Assembly (NCBI GenBank): GCA_036320915.1
Contig: JAXBDG010000012.1
Location: 1,476,501 to 1,540,500, forward strand
Origin: Linnemannia elongata
Taxonomy: Eukaryota; Mortierellomycota; Mortierellomycetes; Mortierellales; Mortierellaceae
Reading direction: 5' to 3'
DNA: 64,000 bases
Part shown: piece by piece, positions 11,067 through 27,867 of the stretch
How the letters are laid out: every line of letters begins with the position of its first letter
Numbering within the stretch: position 1 is the first letter of the stretch
Position numbers and translations under genes: made by a program
Notes under the pieces: generated by a model
Databases searched by the model: none
Seen by the model: the letters and a program-made list of their open reading frames with translations, nothing else
What the model was told of the DNA's origin: nothing

Positions 11067-13486
11067 ATGACCTCCTCCAGGTCCTCAGAATCGACACAGC
11101 TCGAAACAGGACAAGGTGGTCCCAAAGCAGAGGTTGTCACCACACCATCGATCCACAGCAACCACTCTGGAAAGATTGAGGCACAGGGAGCAAGTTCGTC
11201 ACACCAAAAGCAAGAGGTGAGCTCGATCGATATTGAGCGACAGGAGCCCATGAAGGAGCCTGCTATTAGCAAGAAGGCCGCCATCCTTCTTTTCGTCGGG
11301 TATGTTACCACCCTTCTCTTCCTTCTCCCTCCTACGCTCCTTCATTCCAATTCCTTTTTTGCTGTCGGTTGATTTTGAGGCATTATCGATCTCTTCATTC
11401 AACCCCCCCCCCCCCCCCCCCCCTTGTTCCCTTTTCATTCACCTCACTTTCCTTCCTTCCTTCTCTTCCTTAATACCAGGGATGGATTTCAGTGCATCCG
11501 TCAACAAATCTGAGGAGCGCAATCAGAGTAGCCCCTTTGCCAGTTCTTTGCACAACCACCTTATTTTTCTTCCTTCCCCCTCTTATTACCCTTTACAGTG
11601 ACCTCAGCCCCATCCCAAAAGTTCAAGCACACAAATACATGACAACAAACATCACCCTTTTAAAGTTAGTGTCTAACTTCCACTCATCCTCATTTTTTTT
11701 TGGTGCCTTTTTTCGCATGTGGTGGAATAGATTGGCGATGGCTACGTTTTTGGCCAGTTTGGACGGAACGATTATTGCGACTGCCTTGCCCAAGATCGCG
11801 TCGGATTTCAGTGCCAACAAGGAGATGTCCTGGGTTGCCACCGCCTACTTGCTCACCTTTAGTAGGTTGCCGCAATTTGAATGCATGCTCTGTCTCTCAA
11901 CCGTCGCGTTGTCGTGTGGAACTCTAACTCTGATTACTTTGCAGCCACAGATCGAACGCGAGACTAATGTTTGACTCTTTTTCTTTTTGATTTATCATCG
12001 CGAATAGACGCGTTTCAACCCCTCTACGGTAAGGATCTCTCCAACACACATGCACACACACTGCTATTCTCCGACATTGATACATACTTCTTCCTGGTGT
12101 GCCTATAAGCTCAATATCTTACCTCATTTCTATGTTGACTTCCCATGGCATCAAATAGGCAAGTTCAGTGATATCTTTGGTCGAAAGGCAATGATCCTTT
12201 TCGCCTGTGTGACATTCATGGTCGGATCTGCAGGTTCAGGAGGCGCCACAACCATGACCATGCTCATCGTCTTCCGTGCAATCCAAGGTCTTGGCGGATC
12301 GGGTCTCCTTTCGATCGTCCTCATCATCATCTCGGATATCTTTGCCCTAGAGGAACGTGCAAAGTACCAATCAGTCATCTGGAGTGTCTTTGGAGTCTCA
12401 TCCGTTGTCGGTCCTTTGTTGGGAGGCGTTTTTGTTGAGCAGGCGAGTTGGCGATGGTGTTTCTTGATCAACTTGCCCCTGGGTGTGGTTACACTTGCGA
12501 GTGTGATTGTCTTCTTGCGATTGCCATTTGAGAGGCCTGAGCTCAAGGAACAGTTGGCACGGATCGATTATGCAGGAACATTCTTTATTATTATTGCCGT
12601 CATTTGTCTGCTCCTGCCCATCACCTGGGGTGGTACGACCTATGCATGGGACTCTGCTCAAGTCATCGCCCTCTTCTGTGTCGCCTTTGTTCTGATCGCG
12701 ATCCTGATGTATATCGAGTACAAGGCTGTTGAGCCCATCATCCCCCCACGTCTTTTCAAAAACGCGACCGTCACCGTCATCTTTGCAGTCAACTTCTTGA
12801 CAGGCATGGCCTTCCTTGGAGTTATCTTTTACTCGCCCATTTATTTCCAGGTCGTTAAGGGCGTCAGTGCGACCGCATCCGGTCTTCATCTCTTGCCTAT
12901 GGTCCTCGGTCTTGTCTTTTCCTCCATCGCCTCGGGAGCCATGATGGCCAAGGTCGGCGATTACCGCTATTTCGTCTGGTTGGGCACGGTCCTTATGTCT
13001 GTCGGTTGCGGTCTCTGCATCCTTTTTGATGCCGAGTCTGGAATGGGTCCCCAGATCGGCTACCTTCTAATTGTCGGAATGGGTATCGGACTCATCCTTC
13101 AGACGTGCATGTTGGCAGCCCAGGCAGCTGTTGACAAGGAGGATATGGCGATCGTGACGGCCCTGTGCGGGTTCATGAACTCTATCGGCGGTGGTATCGG
13201 TATTGCGATGTGTACGGCCCTGTTCAACAACCATATCAAGGCCTTGTTTGAGAAGTTCCCGATGGAGGTATTGATGGTGATCGGAGAGTACCATATCGAA
13301 GAGAAGATCACGAATGTGCAATTGTTACCCGAGGCGGTCAAGTTGTTGGTGATTGGAGCTTATGTGGACACGTTCCAGTTTATTTTCAAGTGTATTACGC
13401 CTATTGCTTGCGCGGCGTTTTTGATGAGTTTGTTTATTCGCAAGTTGCGGATGCTTGATCCCTCCGAGATCATCATGGCCGCTTAG
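11067..13486 (+). CDS. MFS multidrug transporter, DHA2 (14-helix drug:H+ antiporter) family
   Basis: Predicted exons are 11067-11299, 11731-11861, 12008-12028 (a 21-nt microexon) and 12159-13486, all GT-AG and phase-consistent, giving 570 aa. The N-terminal ~65 residues are hydrophilic and probably cytosolic. The first helix continues into LASLDGTIIATALP, the DHA2 signature. The microexon encodes NAFQPLYG, leading into motif A (GKFSDIFGRKAMI). The next landmarks are GGSGLLSIVLIIISD and GVSSVVGPLLGGVF (motif C region), then WRWCFLINLPLG, typical of DHA2 proteins. The remaining helices match a 14-TM layout. Members export drugs, azoles, toxic metabolites or basic amino acids across plasma or vacuolar membranes by proton antiport; the substrate here cannot be read from sequence. 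A TATA box lies at 10802. Confidence 0.92.
11402..11423. repeat. poly-C tract in first intron
   Basis: An uninterrupted run of about 21-22 C inside the first intron of the MFS gene, in an otherwise C/T-rich intron. Runs this long are slippage-prone, so the exact length may be a sequencing artefact. Confidence 0.8.
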
Positions 13487-14013
13487 ACCTTTCTCTCTTT
13501 TATTCACTCTTTTATACAAGTATTTAATTCCTTATTACCTCAGTGCCATGTTTCTTTTGAATAAAAAAAAAAAAAAAAAAAACGCCACCAAATAAAAAAA
13601 AGTCGCCGTGGTGACTGCTTGTCTCGCAAGTTTTTTCTTTTCGTTCATTTCTCACTTGCCCCATAGCGATCAGCCTGTTCATTTTCGCAAAAGAAAGAAA
13701 GAAAGAAAGAGAGGTGGTCTCTCCCTCACTTCGTCATTCTCATTCTCTCTTTTTTTCCCAACCCTCATTCACAAACCCCCCTCCACAAACACCTCTCTCT
13801 TTTCCACTCTTTGTTCAACCTGATAGTTCCCCCCTCTCTTCTTTATTTCTAACCCCACTTTCCTCTACCCACCCTCGTTTTTCTTCCTTCTTTCCTTCTT
13901 CCAACAAGCTTTTTTTTTTATCTTTCAACTTTTTGCATCCACACGTTCTTGTTTCACCTTCCAGCCAGCCCAGCTACTCTTCCTCTTCCTCTTACCATCC
14001 ACCACTTTGAACA
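13487..14013. other. MFS 3' region and PKA promoter
   Basis: It holds an A-run at 13562-13580 and then long C/T-rich tracts leading into the PKA promoter. No gene was seen. Confidence 0.5.
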
Positions 14014-14020
14014 TATAAAA
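14014..14020 (+). promoter_or_regulatory. TATA box (TATAAAA) of the PKA gene
   Basis: TATAAAA lies 167 bp upstream of the chosen ATG at 14181, with a C/A-rich leader between. A second AATATAAAA lies 20 bp further on. Confidence 0.5.
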
Positions 14021-14180
14021 ACAACGCAAAAAGAATATAAAACACAACCTCTCAACCAACAAGAACACCAAACACTCAACACCACCCTCCCCCCAGCCAA
14101 CCAACCAACCAACCACTCAACCAACCACCCAACCAAGCAAGCAACAACCACCTTTTCAGCAGGAAAGAAAGAAAAAGAAG

Positions 14181-20916
<6,736 letters not shown>

Positions 20917-21497
20917 GTCCTCGTCGCGCTTCGTTGCTTCTTTAGCTCGTTTCTTTTTCTTTTTGGTTCTTTTTCTTTGGTGCTATTATATTTTTCATTT
21001 TGTTGTCTCTTTTCTTTGTCTCCCGCTGCGTCTTCGTCCTTCTCTGTATTTATCACGTCTTTTATCATTGTACTCGAATAAAACCCCTTTCTGTTGTCTC
21101 TCTCTCTGCCTCTCTCCTTTTTTTTTTTCATCAATTGAGAATGCATCGATGGATCAGTTCCTAGGACGAGTTTGCATATATGTGTTTATGCATATATGTG
21201 TTGAGAAAAAAGGTAGGATAACGAGAGAGGGGTGGACCCCAATCTATAAATCGACAAAGAATGACGCGACACTGAAGGAATGGGCACTTTACTGGTAGCT
21301 GTCTAGTTGATACAGAGTGAGAAAAACAAAGATGCAAAAGATATGTTTACACCAAAAGTAATAACGAAGAAATTCAGGTAGTGAACAAGCTGGCGCCTAA
21401 AAGAAAGCAGCAAGCCTTGGTTGCTGCAACGACGTGTCTTCCTTGTTCAAGCTCAAAAGAAGCAAAAAAGGGCAAGTGTCCGAAGAACAAAAGTTTG
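20917..21497. other. PKA 3' UTR and spacer
   Basis: T-rich sequence follows the PKA stop codon, with an AATAAA polyadenylation signal near 21076. The A-runs at 21464-21469 and 21489-21492 read as T-runs downstream of the minus-strand tRNA and could serve as its Pol III terminator. No other gene was seen. Confidence 0.6.
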
Positions 21498-21569
21498 TAG
21501 CAAAGGGTGGTTTCGATCCACCGACCTCTGGGTTATGAGCCCAGCGCTCTTCCTCTGGGCGACTTTGCT
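21498..21569 (-). tRNA. initiator tRNA-Met (CAT)
   Basis: A 72-nt cloverleaf on the minus strand. It starts AGCAAAGTCGCCCAGAGG, has anticodon CAT in the loop CTCATAA, and closes with the acceptor strand CCTTTGCT and discriminator A. The first base A, the T-loop sequence GATCGAAAC with A at position 54, and the GGG/CCC anticodon-stem pairs mark it as the eukaryotic initiator type rather than the elongator. There is no intron. The LTR retrotransposon begins 20 bp upstream of its 5' end. Confidence 0.95.
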
Positions 21570-21585
21570 GTTGCCTGTTGACGTT

Positions 21586-21589
21586 AAAC
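21586..21589. other. left target-site duplication (AAAC)
   Basis: The 4 bp AAAC directly before the left LTR recur directly after the right LTR at 27578-27581. Four bp is short, but it abuts LTR ends that begin TG and end CA. Confidence 0.7.
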
Positions 21590-21991
21590 TGAAAGAATAG
21601 GGGCCTAGGAGTACTGGGGGTGCTCCTTGGGGGTGATCCTCTATTGCTACGTATCAGCGGGGCTGAGTTGTTCCAAGGTGAAAAGGAGGTTTAATAAGTA
21701 ATGAGTATATACGGTATGCTAGTGAACTAAGGGTAAGGATAGGTCTTGTACCTGAGTTGTTCCAAGGTGAAAAGGAAGGAACCACTCAGGTCAAGGGAAA
21801 GAGGCTAACTTAAGGTAGTGCTATTAAGGGCAGTATATCAAGGGCGCCGAGGGGGGTTCGAGGGAACCATAATAGGTATGCCTACTCGCTTGCCTGCCGG
21901 AGCAGGCAACGAGGGGGCAATCGGCATTCGGGTGCCGATCATGACATCTTGAGAGATGGGCTTAGAGCTTAAATTGCCCCTGTTTAGGACA
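21590..21991 (-). repeat. 3' LTR (402 bp)
   Basis: The plus strand begins TGAAAGAATA and ends TTTAGGACA. It is identical to 27176-27577 as far as I can read. It contains an internal direct repeat of about 25 bp (CTGAGTTGTTCCAAGGTGAA...). The last ~51 codons of the gag-pol frame lie inside it (21991-21838). Confidence 0.95.
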
Positions 21992-24900
21992 GACTCCCCA
22001 CGTTGAATCCAAGCCGCCCCTGCGGCTGTCAGCTTTGGATTAGCACGGGCAGGGTGTCGAGCAGGGCGAGATGGGGGAGTTGAGTGCGCGTGGCTGGCCA
22101 TGGGAGACGTGACCTGTTGATTTTTCTCTTGGGTATCGAAGTTCTCAACAGGTTCAGACTGTGGTCCTTCCTCGTCTTCTCTCCTAACTTCCTCCATTGG
22201 CACCGTCAGCTCATCCCTGTCGTTCCTGGTCCTGAACCACGCTCTCTTTGGCTCCTCATCTCCTTCCAACACTACCAACTTCAATCGGTCCTTGTGTACC
22301 AGATCGACCTTCACTCTCTCATCCGGCCAGACCAACTTGTAAGCGCCAAAGGGTGTGACCATATCGACTCTCAGGGGACCGTACCAAGGGTATTCGAACT
22401 TCTGCTTGGATATGTTCTTGACTAACACCCAATCTCCAACCTCGTAGACCTTTCTTGGCGATTCCGGGTCGATGTCGTTTCGTAGGTTGTACTTCTCGAC
22501 CATGTCCCGGGCCGCATCCTCCTGGCGTTGCTCCACAGTTAACCGTTCCTGCCGAAGCGCCTCCAGCGTCGCTTCTCTTGCTGCTTGAACCTCGGAGAAC
22601 ACGGAGTCGTCGAAAATGTAGGGGCGTGTGGCGTCTCCGGGGATTGCTGGCTCGACTCCGTAAAGCAAGTAGAAGGGCGATTTCTTGGTGACCGAGTGAA
22701 CGCGGGTCCTGCAGGCGAATACAGCTTGATCCAGAAAGAGGTCCCATTTGTGTCGCATTTTGTTACCAACGTACTTGGTCAGTGCCCGTCCTAGGATTCC
22801 GTTGGTCCTCTCCGTCTTGCCGTTGGTTCGAGGGTGATATGCCGAGGTAAGCCGGTGTTTGGTCTTTAGCTTGTTGAGGTACACACGCAGGACTTCGGAC
22901 ATAAACTGGCTTCCTCGGTCTGATATTAATTCTGCTGGCACCCCGTGGTTCATCACGATCTCTTCATAGATAAAGTCGGCAACGGTCTCTGCAGTGGCGT
23001 CGGGAGTGGCTTTGGCAATGGTCCAACTGGTGGCGTAGTCGACGGCTACTAGGATCCACTGATTTCCACGCTGGGTCTTGGGGCATTTTCCAACAAAGTC
23101 GATACCCCAGCGTTGAAAAGGCTTGACAATAGAGAGAGTGTGCAGGGGCTCGGTCACGGAGGCACCACCTTGAGTCAACTGGCACTCCCTGCAGGACCGA
23201 CAGGCGGATAGGATATCTTTCCTCATGGAAGGCCACCAGAATCTCGGCTGGATCCTGTCAAAGAGACCTTGTCCTCCTGGATGTCCGAGACTGGCATGCA
23301 TCTTGGACATATAGTCAGCGCGGCTTGTATAAGGAAGGTACTCAACGCGGGCTCCATCCATCAGGCGGTACACCTTTCCATCCTCCACCTCGAATAGATC
23401 CTGCTCATTCTGTAGGGTTGCCAACAGTCCTTTATATCGAGGGTTGGAGAGGGTTCCCGTGGTCTTGAACTCAATCATCTTGAGGGGCCAGTCGAGGTCG
23501 TCTAGGGTCTCGTCGAATGTTGCGTCCTCCATGGCCAGCAATAACTCCTCCTCCAGTGTGGATCCTTCGGGGACTGTATCGCTGCAATCGTCTGACAGGA
23601 GCATCAATAGTGGGTCCCTGTCAGCCATGTCGCCATTGGCTATCTCCATAAAGCTACAGGTGATTTCGTCCGCGTTGCCGTTGGGTCGTGAGAGGGCGTC
23701 CGCCACCGGATTGTCGCGTCCTGGTCGGTATGTAATGAGATGGTCCGTTTGTTCCATATAACTGCACCACTTTGCCATGCGACGGCTCATCTCCTTCTGA
23801 CGCTTCAGGAATACTAGGCTGTGGTTGTCGGTTAGGATGTTGGCGGTTCGTCCTTGGATGTAAGTTCTCCACTCCTCACATGCCACTACGATTGCGTACA
23901 TTTCCCGTTCATGTGTTGGCCATGCCTGCTGACTCGAATCCAGTTTCCTGGACATGTACGCAACAGGGTGTAACTCCCTCCTGCCATTAGAGCCGAAGTC
24001 CTGACTCAGGACTGCACCGATACCGATTAGGGAGGCGTCCGTCTCAATGAAGAAATCGCGGGTAAAGTCGGCTATGCGCAAGACCGGGGCGTTGAGAAGG
24101 GCTTCCTTGAGGTCATCGAACGCGGCTTGTTCGACTGCGGTCCAGGGAGTTGGAAGCGGACGTGTCTTTGTAGTGTCGTTGGTTCCGGAAGACTTTGTAA
24201 GCTCGGTAAGGGGGGCAGCGCGCGAGGAGAAATTTTTGATGAACTTGCGGTAATAGCCAGTGATGCCTAAAAACCGTCTGACTTCTTGAACGTTGGTAGG
24301 AGGCGCTATCGATTGTACTCCTTGCGTCTTGGCCGGGTCCACCTTGATCCCATCAGCACATATGACGTGACCCAGGAAGACAAGCTCGGGTTGGCCGAAT
24401 TGACATTTCGACATTTTGGCTTTGAGTTTAAATCTGGCTAACCGTTTCAGGACCCATCGAAGGTGTTGACGGTGTTCTTGTACTGTTCGACTGAAAACGA
24501 GGATATCGTCCATGAAGACCAGGCAAAAGTTGTCGATGCCGCCTTGGAGGACTTCGTTCATCATGCCTTGGAAGGTTGCCGGTGCGTTGGTAAGCCCAAA
24601 AGGCATGACGAGGTACTCATAGTGTCCGTACCGCGTGCCAAATGCCGTTTTCTCAACATCCTCTGGCTTCATCCTGATCTGGTTGAATCCTGACTGCAGG
24701 TCGAGTTTGGAGAAAATTTTGGCGCCGGACAGACGGTCGAAGAACTCATCGATTAACGGTAACGGGTATTTGTTCTTGATCGTCACCGAGTTTAGCGCTC
24801 GGTAATCCACACAAAGGCGTAGACTTCCATCGCTCTTGCGGACGAACAGGACAGGGGAAGACCAAGGGGAGATACTGGGGCGGATAAAACCCTTTTTTTC

Positions 24901-27132
24901 CATTTCGGCCAATTCTTCCCGGAGGGCATCCAGTTCTTGTGGGGACATCCTGCGCACCGGGAGGGCTGTGGGTAATGCTGATCCTGTTTCGATCCGGTGG
25001 TCGACGTGGCGATGCGGTGGTAGCTCTTTCAGCTCTGAGAATACAGGTTCCTGGAACTCCCGAATAATGTCGCGATAGTCCTCGGGAATTGACTTGTCGT
25101 CCGGGCCTTTATCTACCACCATCGCATTCAACTCGGCCTTGCCTCCAACCTCGATCGGGAAACAGACACCGTACTCATGCCCGCTCTGGTTAAGGATACG
25201 TTTGAAGTGCTTGTGTCCAACTAAGCGCACATCCACCTTCTCCTCAGGCTTCTCCCCGGGCTCCTCCTCAGGCTTGTCCTCAACGTTTTCCTTGCTCGGT
25301 TGCGGTGGGGTCATTTCCACATTGTTGGCCGCTATTGCTTGGTCGCGTAGGCTTTGGGCTTGCTGTATTGTCCATCTTCCCTTCCAACGGTACACACCTG
25401 TTTCCCAGTTGACGCTAGGATTCCAGTGCCTTAGCCATGTCTGCCCCAGGATCAGGTCGTAACGCAAGTTGTCAACGATTATCCCGGTAACAGATGCATC
25501 CTCGGTATCCATTCGCAGGCTTAGCGAGGCGACATCTTTGGCTATGGACACCTGTCCACGAGCGAGGAGGATCTTTACGGGAGCACTCAGGGGTATCCGT
25601 CGGTATTGCAGCTTCCCTAGCTTGGAAAGCAGCTCGCTGCTCACAAAGTTGGCGGATGCACCAGAGTCGATCAGAACGCGTAGACTCCGGTCGCCAATAT
25701 AGCCACGAACTTCATGAACTGGACGGTTGAGGCTGTTTACGACTTCGGGATTGTTGTCCTCATCCTTAAGGTGGTACGATTGCAGCAGGTAGGAGTAAGA
25801 AGTGGTCGACTTTTTATTCAAGGGACAGTACTGGTATACGTGGCCGGGCTTCCTACATATGCGACAGCCTCCCTTGACGGCGGGCTTGGTACAGTCTCGC
25901 TTGATGTGACCTTTCTCGAGACAGTTGTGGCAGGTGTAGTCCTCAAAGTGCTTCCGAGTTTCCAGCGCGGCAATCTCCAGTTCTTCGGCGGTAATGTTGT
26001 CAATCTCCATGGCATTATCGTCCTTGGGGGCGGCCTGCTCCGAGGTAGACGAGTGGTACGTGCCAAACGTCCTGTTTCCATGGTTTCCGCCGCGGTGAGG
26101 TCTCCTTCCGTTACGGTTGCCGTCTTGGTACTCGAAAGTCTGAATGGAGGCCTCCTTGGCCACAACCTTGTGAAGGAAGGCGTCGAGACGGTCGTCTTCG
26201 CTATGAAGATCGCTGATGCGGCCCTGGAGCCAAGAGGGCAGCTTACGCGCAAAGTCTAGCTTCTTGTCCTTGTCTGAGCGGTCGGGGATGCGGTTGGCTA
26301 GGGCGAGGTATCGGGCCGCAAAGGAGGCCAGAGCTTCGTTGGGACCGCGTCTCAAAGCCTCGATTTCAGCCCGAAGGTTGGTTGTCAAGTGGGTGACCCT
26401 CCAACGGGCTCGGAACGCAGCCTTGAACGGGGCCCATTCGATGGCCTGTGATGGGGAGAGCGGCTCCAGGTACTGCTCGGCCCATTGACGCGCACCTGAC
26501 TTAAGCAGGCCAACGAATGACGAAACCTTCTTGTTTTCAGGACAGCTCTTGTTGATGAAGTGCAGTTCAATGTCCGACAGATACTCATCCAGGTCCAAGG
26601 TAAGCTGATTGCCGGTGAAGGACTCGATCCTGGATGGGAACTCGGGCGCGGGGCGGTTGGGATCCTCGAAGCGATCATAGGGATGGTGGCCGGATGGATT
26701 TATGGTGGAGCGGGAAAACACGTCGGCTGCAGAGCGAGTTGGATGGTTGGATGGTTGTGGATGGATGGATGCAGGGGCGATTGGAGCGGAGTTTGTGGAT
26801 TTCTGAACGGCGGCCATCGTTAGCTGGAGTTGTTGTTGTAGCTGTTTGACCAGATCGATTAAAACCGTGTTCTGTTGCTCCTGAAGCTCTAATCGTTTCT
26901 CATATTGCTGGAACACACTCGGGGGGATGGGATTCTGCTGCTGCAGCAGTTGTTCTTGCTGTTGTTGCTGTTGTTGCTGTTGTTGCTGTTGTTGCTGATG
27001 CTGTTGTTGAAGATACGCTTCCTGCTGCTGCAGCTGAGCCAGATGCTCATCGGGTCCGCCGCTGTGGGCCATGAAAAATTCTTGTTCGTCGTCTTCGTCG
27101 GATGTGCCGTCTGCTAATCCGAACCGTACCAT
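21838..27132 (-). CDS. Gag-Pol polyprotein of Ty3-type retrotransposon
   Basis: A single frame of 1,764 aa without stop or frameshift, so Gag and Pol are not separated. An acidic, Gln-rich N-terminus is followed by a Gag capsid-like region. Two zinc knuckles follow (C-x2-C-x4-H-x4-C near 398 and 422). The aspartic protease has DSGAS (about 491). The reverse transcriptase shows YLVMPFGLTNAP and the FMDDIL catalytic box (about 876). RNase H begins near IETDAS (about 1029). The integrase has an HHCC finger (HASLGHP ... CRSCREC, about 1278-1318) and DDE residues in GIDFVGK, SDRGSQF and NGKTERTNG (about 1348, 1406 and 1443). A GPLRVDMVTPFGAYKL module lies near the end. The C-terminal tail reads into the 3' LTR. 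All catalytic motifs appear intact, so the element may be autonomous. Confidence 0.95.
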   Translation of the reverse strand: MVRFGLADGTSDEDDEQEFFMAHSGGPDEHLAQLQQQEAYLQQQHQQQQQQQQQQQQQQEQLLQQQNPIPPSVFQQYEKRLELQEQQNTVLIDLVKQLQQQLQLTMAAVQKSTNSAPIAPASIHPQPSNHPTRSAADVFSRSTINPSGHHPYDRFEDPNRPAPEFPSRIESFTGNQLTLDLDEYLSDIELHFINKSCPENKKVSSFVGLLKSGARQWAEQYLEPLSPSQAIEWAPFKAAFRARWRVTHLTTNLRAEIEALRRGPNEALASFAARYLALANRIPDRSDKDKKLDFARKLPSWLQGRISDLHSEDDRLDAFLHKVVAKEASIQTFEYQDGNRNGRRPHRGGNHGNRTFGTYHSSTSEQAAPKDDNAMEIDNITAEELEIAALETRKHFEDYTCHNCLEKGHIKRDCTKPAVKGGCRICRKPGHVYQYCPLNKKSTTSYSYLLQSYHLKDEDNNPEVVNSLNRPVHEVRGYIGDRSLRVLIDSGASANFVSSELLSKLGKLQYRRIPLSAPVKILLARGQVSIAKDVASLSLRMDTEDASVTGIIVDNLRYDLILGQTWLRHWNPSVNWETGVYRWKGRWTIQQAQSLRDQAIAANNVEMTPPQPSKENVEDKPEEEPGEKPEEKVDVRLVGHKHFKRILNQSGHEYGVCFPIEVGGKAELNAMVVDKGPDDKSIPEDYRDIIREFQEPVFSELKELPPHRHVDHRIETGSALPTALPVRRMSPQELDALREELAEMEKKGFIRPSISPWSSPVLFVRKSDGSLRLCVDYRALNSVTIKNKYPLPLIDEFFDRLSGAKIFSKLDLQSGFNQIRMKPEDVEKTAFGTRYGHYEYLVMPFGLTNAPATFQGMMNEVLQGGIDNFCLVFMDDILVFSRTVQEHRQHLRWVLKRLARFKLKAKMSKCQFGQPELVFLGHVICADGIKVDPAKTQGVQSIAPPTNVQEVRRFLGITGYYRKFIKNFSSRAAPLTELTKSSGTNDTTKTRPLPTPWTAVEQAAFDDLKEALLNAPVLRIADFTRDFFIETDASLIGIGAVLSQDFGSNGRRELHPVAYMSRKLDSSQQAWPTHEREMYAIVVACEEWRTYIQGRTANILTDNHSLVFLKRQKEMSRRMAKWCSYMEQTDHLITYRPGRDNPVADALSRPNGNADEITCSFMEIANGDMADRDPLLMLLSDDCSDTVPEGSTLEEELLLAMEDATFDETLDDLDWPLKMIEFKTTGTLSNPRYKGLLATLQNEQDLFEVEDGKVYRLMDGARVEYLPYTSRADYMSKMHASLGHPGGQGLFDRIQPRFWWPSMRKDILSACRSCRECQLTQGGASVTEPLHTLSIVKPFQRWGIDFVGKCPKTQRGNQWILVAVDYATSWTIAKATPDATAETVADFIYEEIVMNHGVPAELISDRGSQFMSEVLRVYLNKLKTKHRLTSAYHPRTNGKTERTNGILGRALTKYVGNKMRHKWDLFLDQAVFACRTRVHSVTKKSPFYLLYGVEPAIPGDATRPYIFDDSVFSEVQAAREATLEALRQERLTVEQRQEDAARDMVEKYNLRNDIDPESPRKVYEVGDWVLVKNISKQKFEYPWYGPLRVDMVTPFGAYKLVWPDERVKVDLVHKDRLKLVVLEGDEEPKRAWFRTRNDRDELTVPMEEVRREDEEGPQSEPVENFDTQEKNQQVTSPMASHAHSTPPSRPARHPARANPKLTAAGAAWIQRGESVLNRGNLSSKPISQDVMIGTRMPIAPSLPAPAGKRVGIPIMVPSNPPRRP

Positions 27133-27162
27133 ATACGTGTGGGCTCGTTTAAGATCGTTAGA

Positions 27163-27174
27163 CCTTTGCTACCA
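27163..27174 (-). other. primer-binding site matching initiator tRNA-Met
   Basis: In element orientation, one base after the 5' LTR, the sequence TGGTAGCAAAGG is exactly complementary to the 3' end (CCTTTGCTA plus the added CCA) of the initiator tRNA-Met encoded at 21498-21569. The match is 12 nt, beginning at the CCA. Confidence 0.92.
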
Positions 27175-27175
27175 T

Positions 27176-27577
27176 TGAAAGAATAGGGGCCTAGGAGTAC
27201 TGGGGGTGCTCCTTGGGGGTGATCCTCTATTGCTACGTATCAGCGGGGCTGAGTTGTTCCAAGGTGAAAAGGAGGTTTAATAAGTAATGAGTATATACGG
27301 TATGCTAGTGAACTAAGGGTAAGGATAGGTCTTGTACCTGAGTTGTTCCAAGGTGAAAAGGAAGGAACCACTCAGGTCAAGGGAAAGAGGCTAACTTAAG
27401 GTAGTGCTATTAAGGGCAGTATATCAAGGGCGCCGAGGGGGGTTCGAGGGAACCATAATAGGTATGCCTACTCGCTTGCCTGCCGGAGCAGGCAACGAGG
27501 GGGCAATCGGCATTCGGGTGCCGATCATGACATCTTGAGAGATGGGCTTAGAGCTTAAATTGCCCCTGTTTAGGACA
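27176..27577 (-). repeat. 5' LTR (402 bp)
   Basis: This is the partner of the LTR at 21590-21991, with the same length and no difference that I could find by eye. It is the upstream LTR for minus-strand transcription, so it should hold the element promoter. Confidence 0.95.
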
Positions 27578-27581
27578 AAAC
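27578..27581. other. right target-site duplication (AAAC)
   Basis: AAAC directly after the right LTR, matching 21586-21589. Confidence 0.7.
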
Positions 27582-27867
27582 AATTATTATTTGACCTATT
27601 AGTAGTGCATGTAACCAGAAACGTCACCGTATTCGATGACTAAGCGATAGAAACGTATGGGCTGCGGACTGTAGTGCTTGGCCACCGAGGACTGTGGACG
27701 CATATTTCTTTTTAACGCTTTATTGCTTCGAAAACATCTTTCTTCCTCTCTTCGCCTCCCTCCCCACAGCCAGGACTCTTTGACCCACTCCCACTTCGAC
27801 CTATTCGCCTTACTGCCGTTACAACCGACCACCTTTTACTTACATCCTTTAAGCAAACCCGCACATC

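Larger units (their letters stand above)
21590..27577 (-). mobile_element. complete Ty3-type LTR retrotransposon
   Basis: A 5,988-bp element read on the minus strand, flanked by AAAC duplications. It has 402-bp LTRs at both ends with TG...CA termini, a primer-binding site next to the 5' LTR (27174-27163), and a purine-rich GTGGGGAGTC just before the 3' LTR (about 22001-21992). One long gag-pol frame fills the interior, in the order protease, RT, RNase H, integrase, which defines Ty3-type (Metaviridae) elements. There is no envelope-like frame and no chromodomain. The LTR copies look identical base for base, implying a recent insertion. It lies 20 bp upstream of the initiator tRNA-Met and 290 bp upstream of the Nab2-like gene, divergent from the latter. 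Confidence 0.95.
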
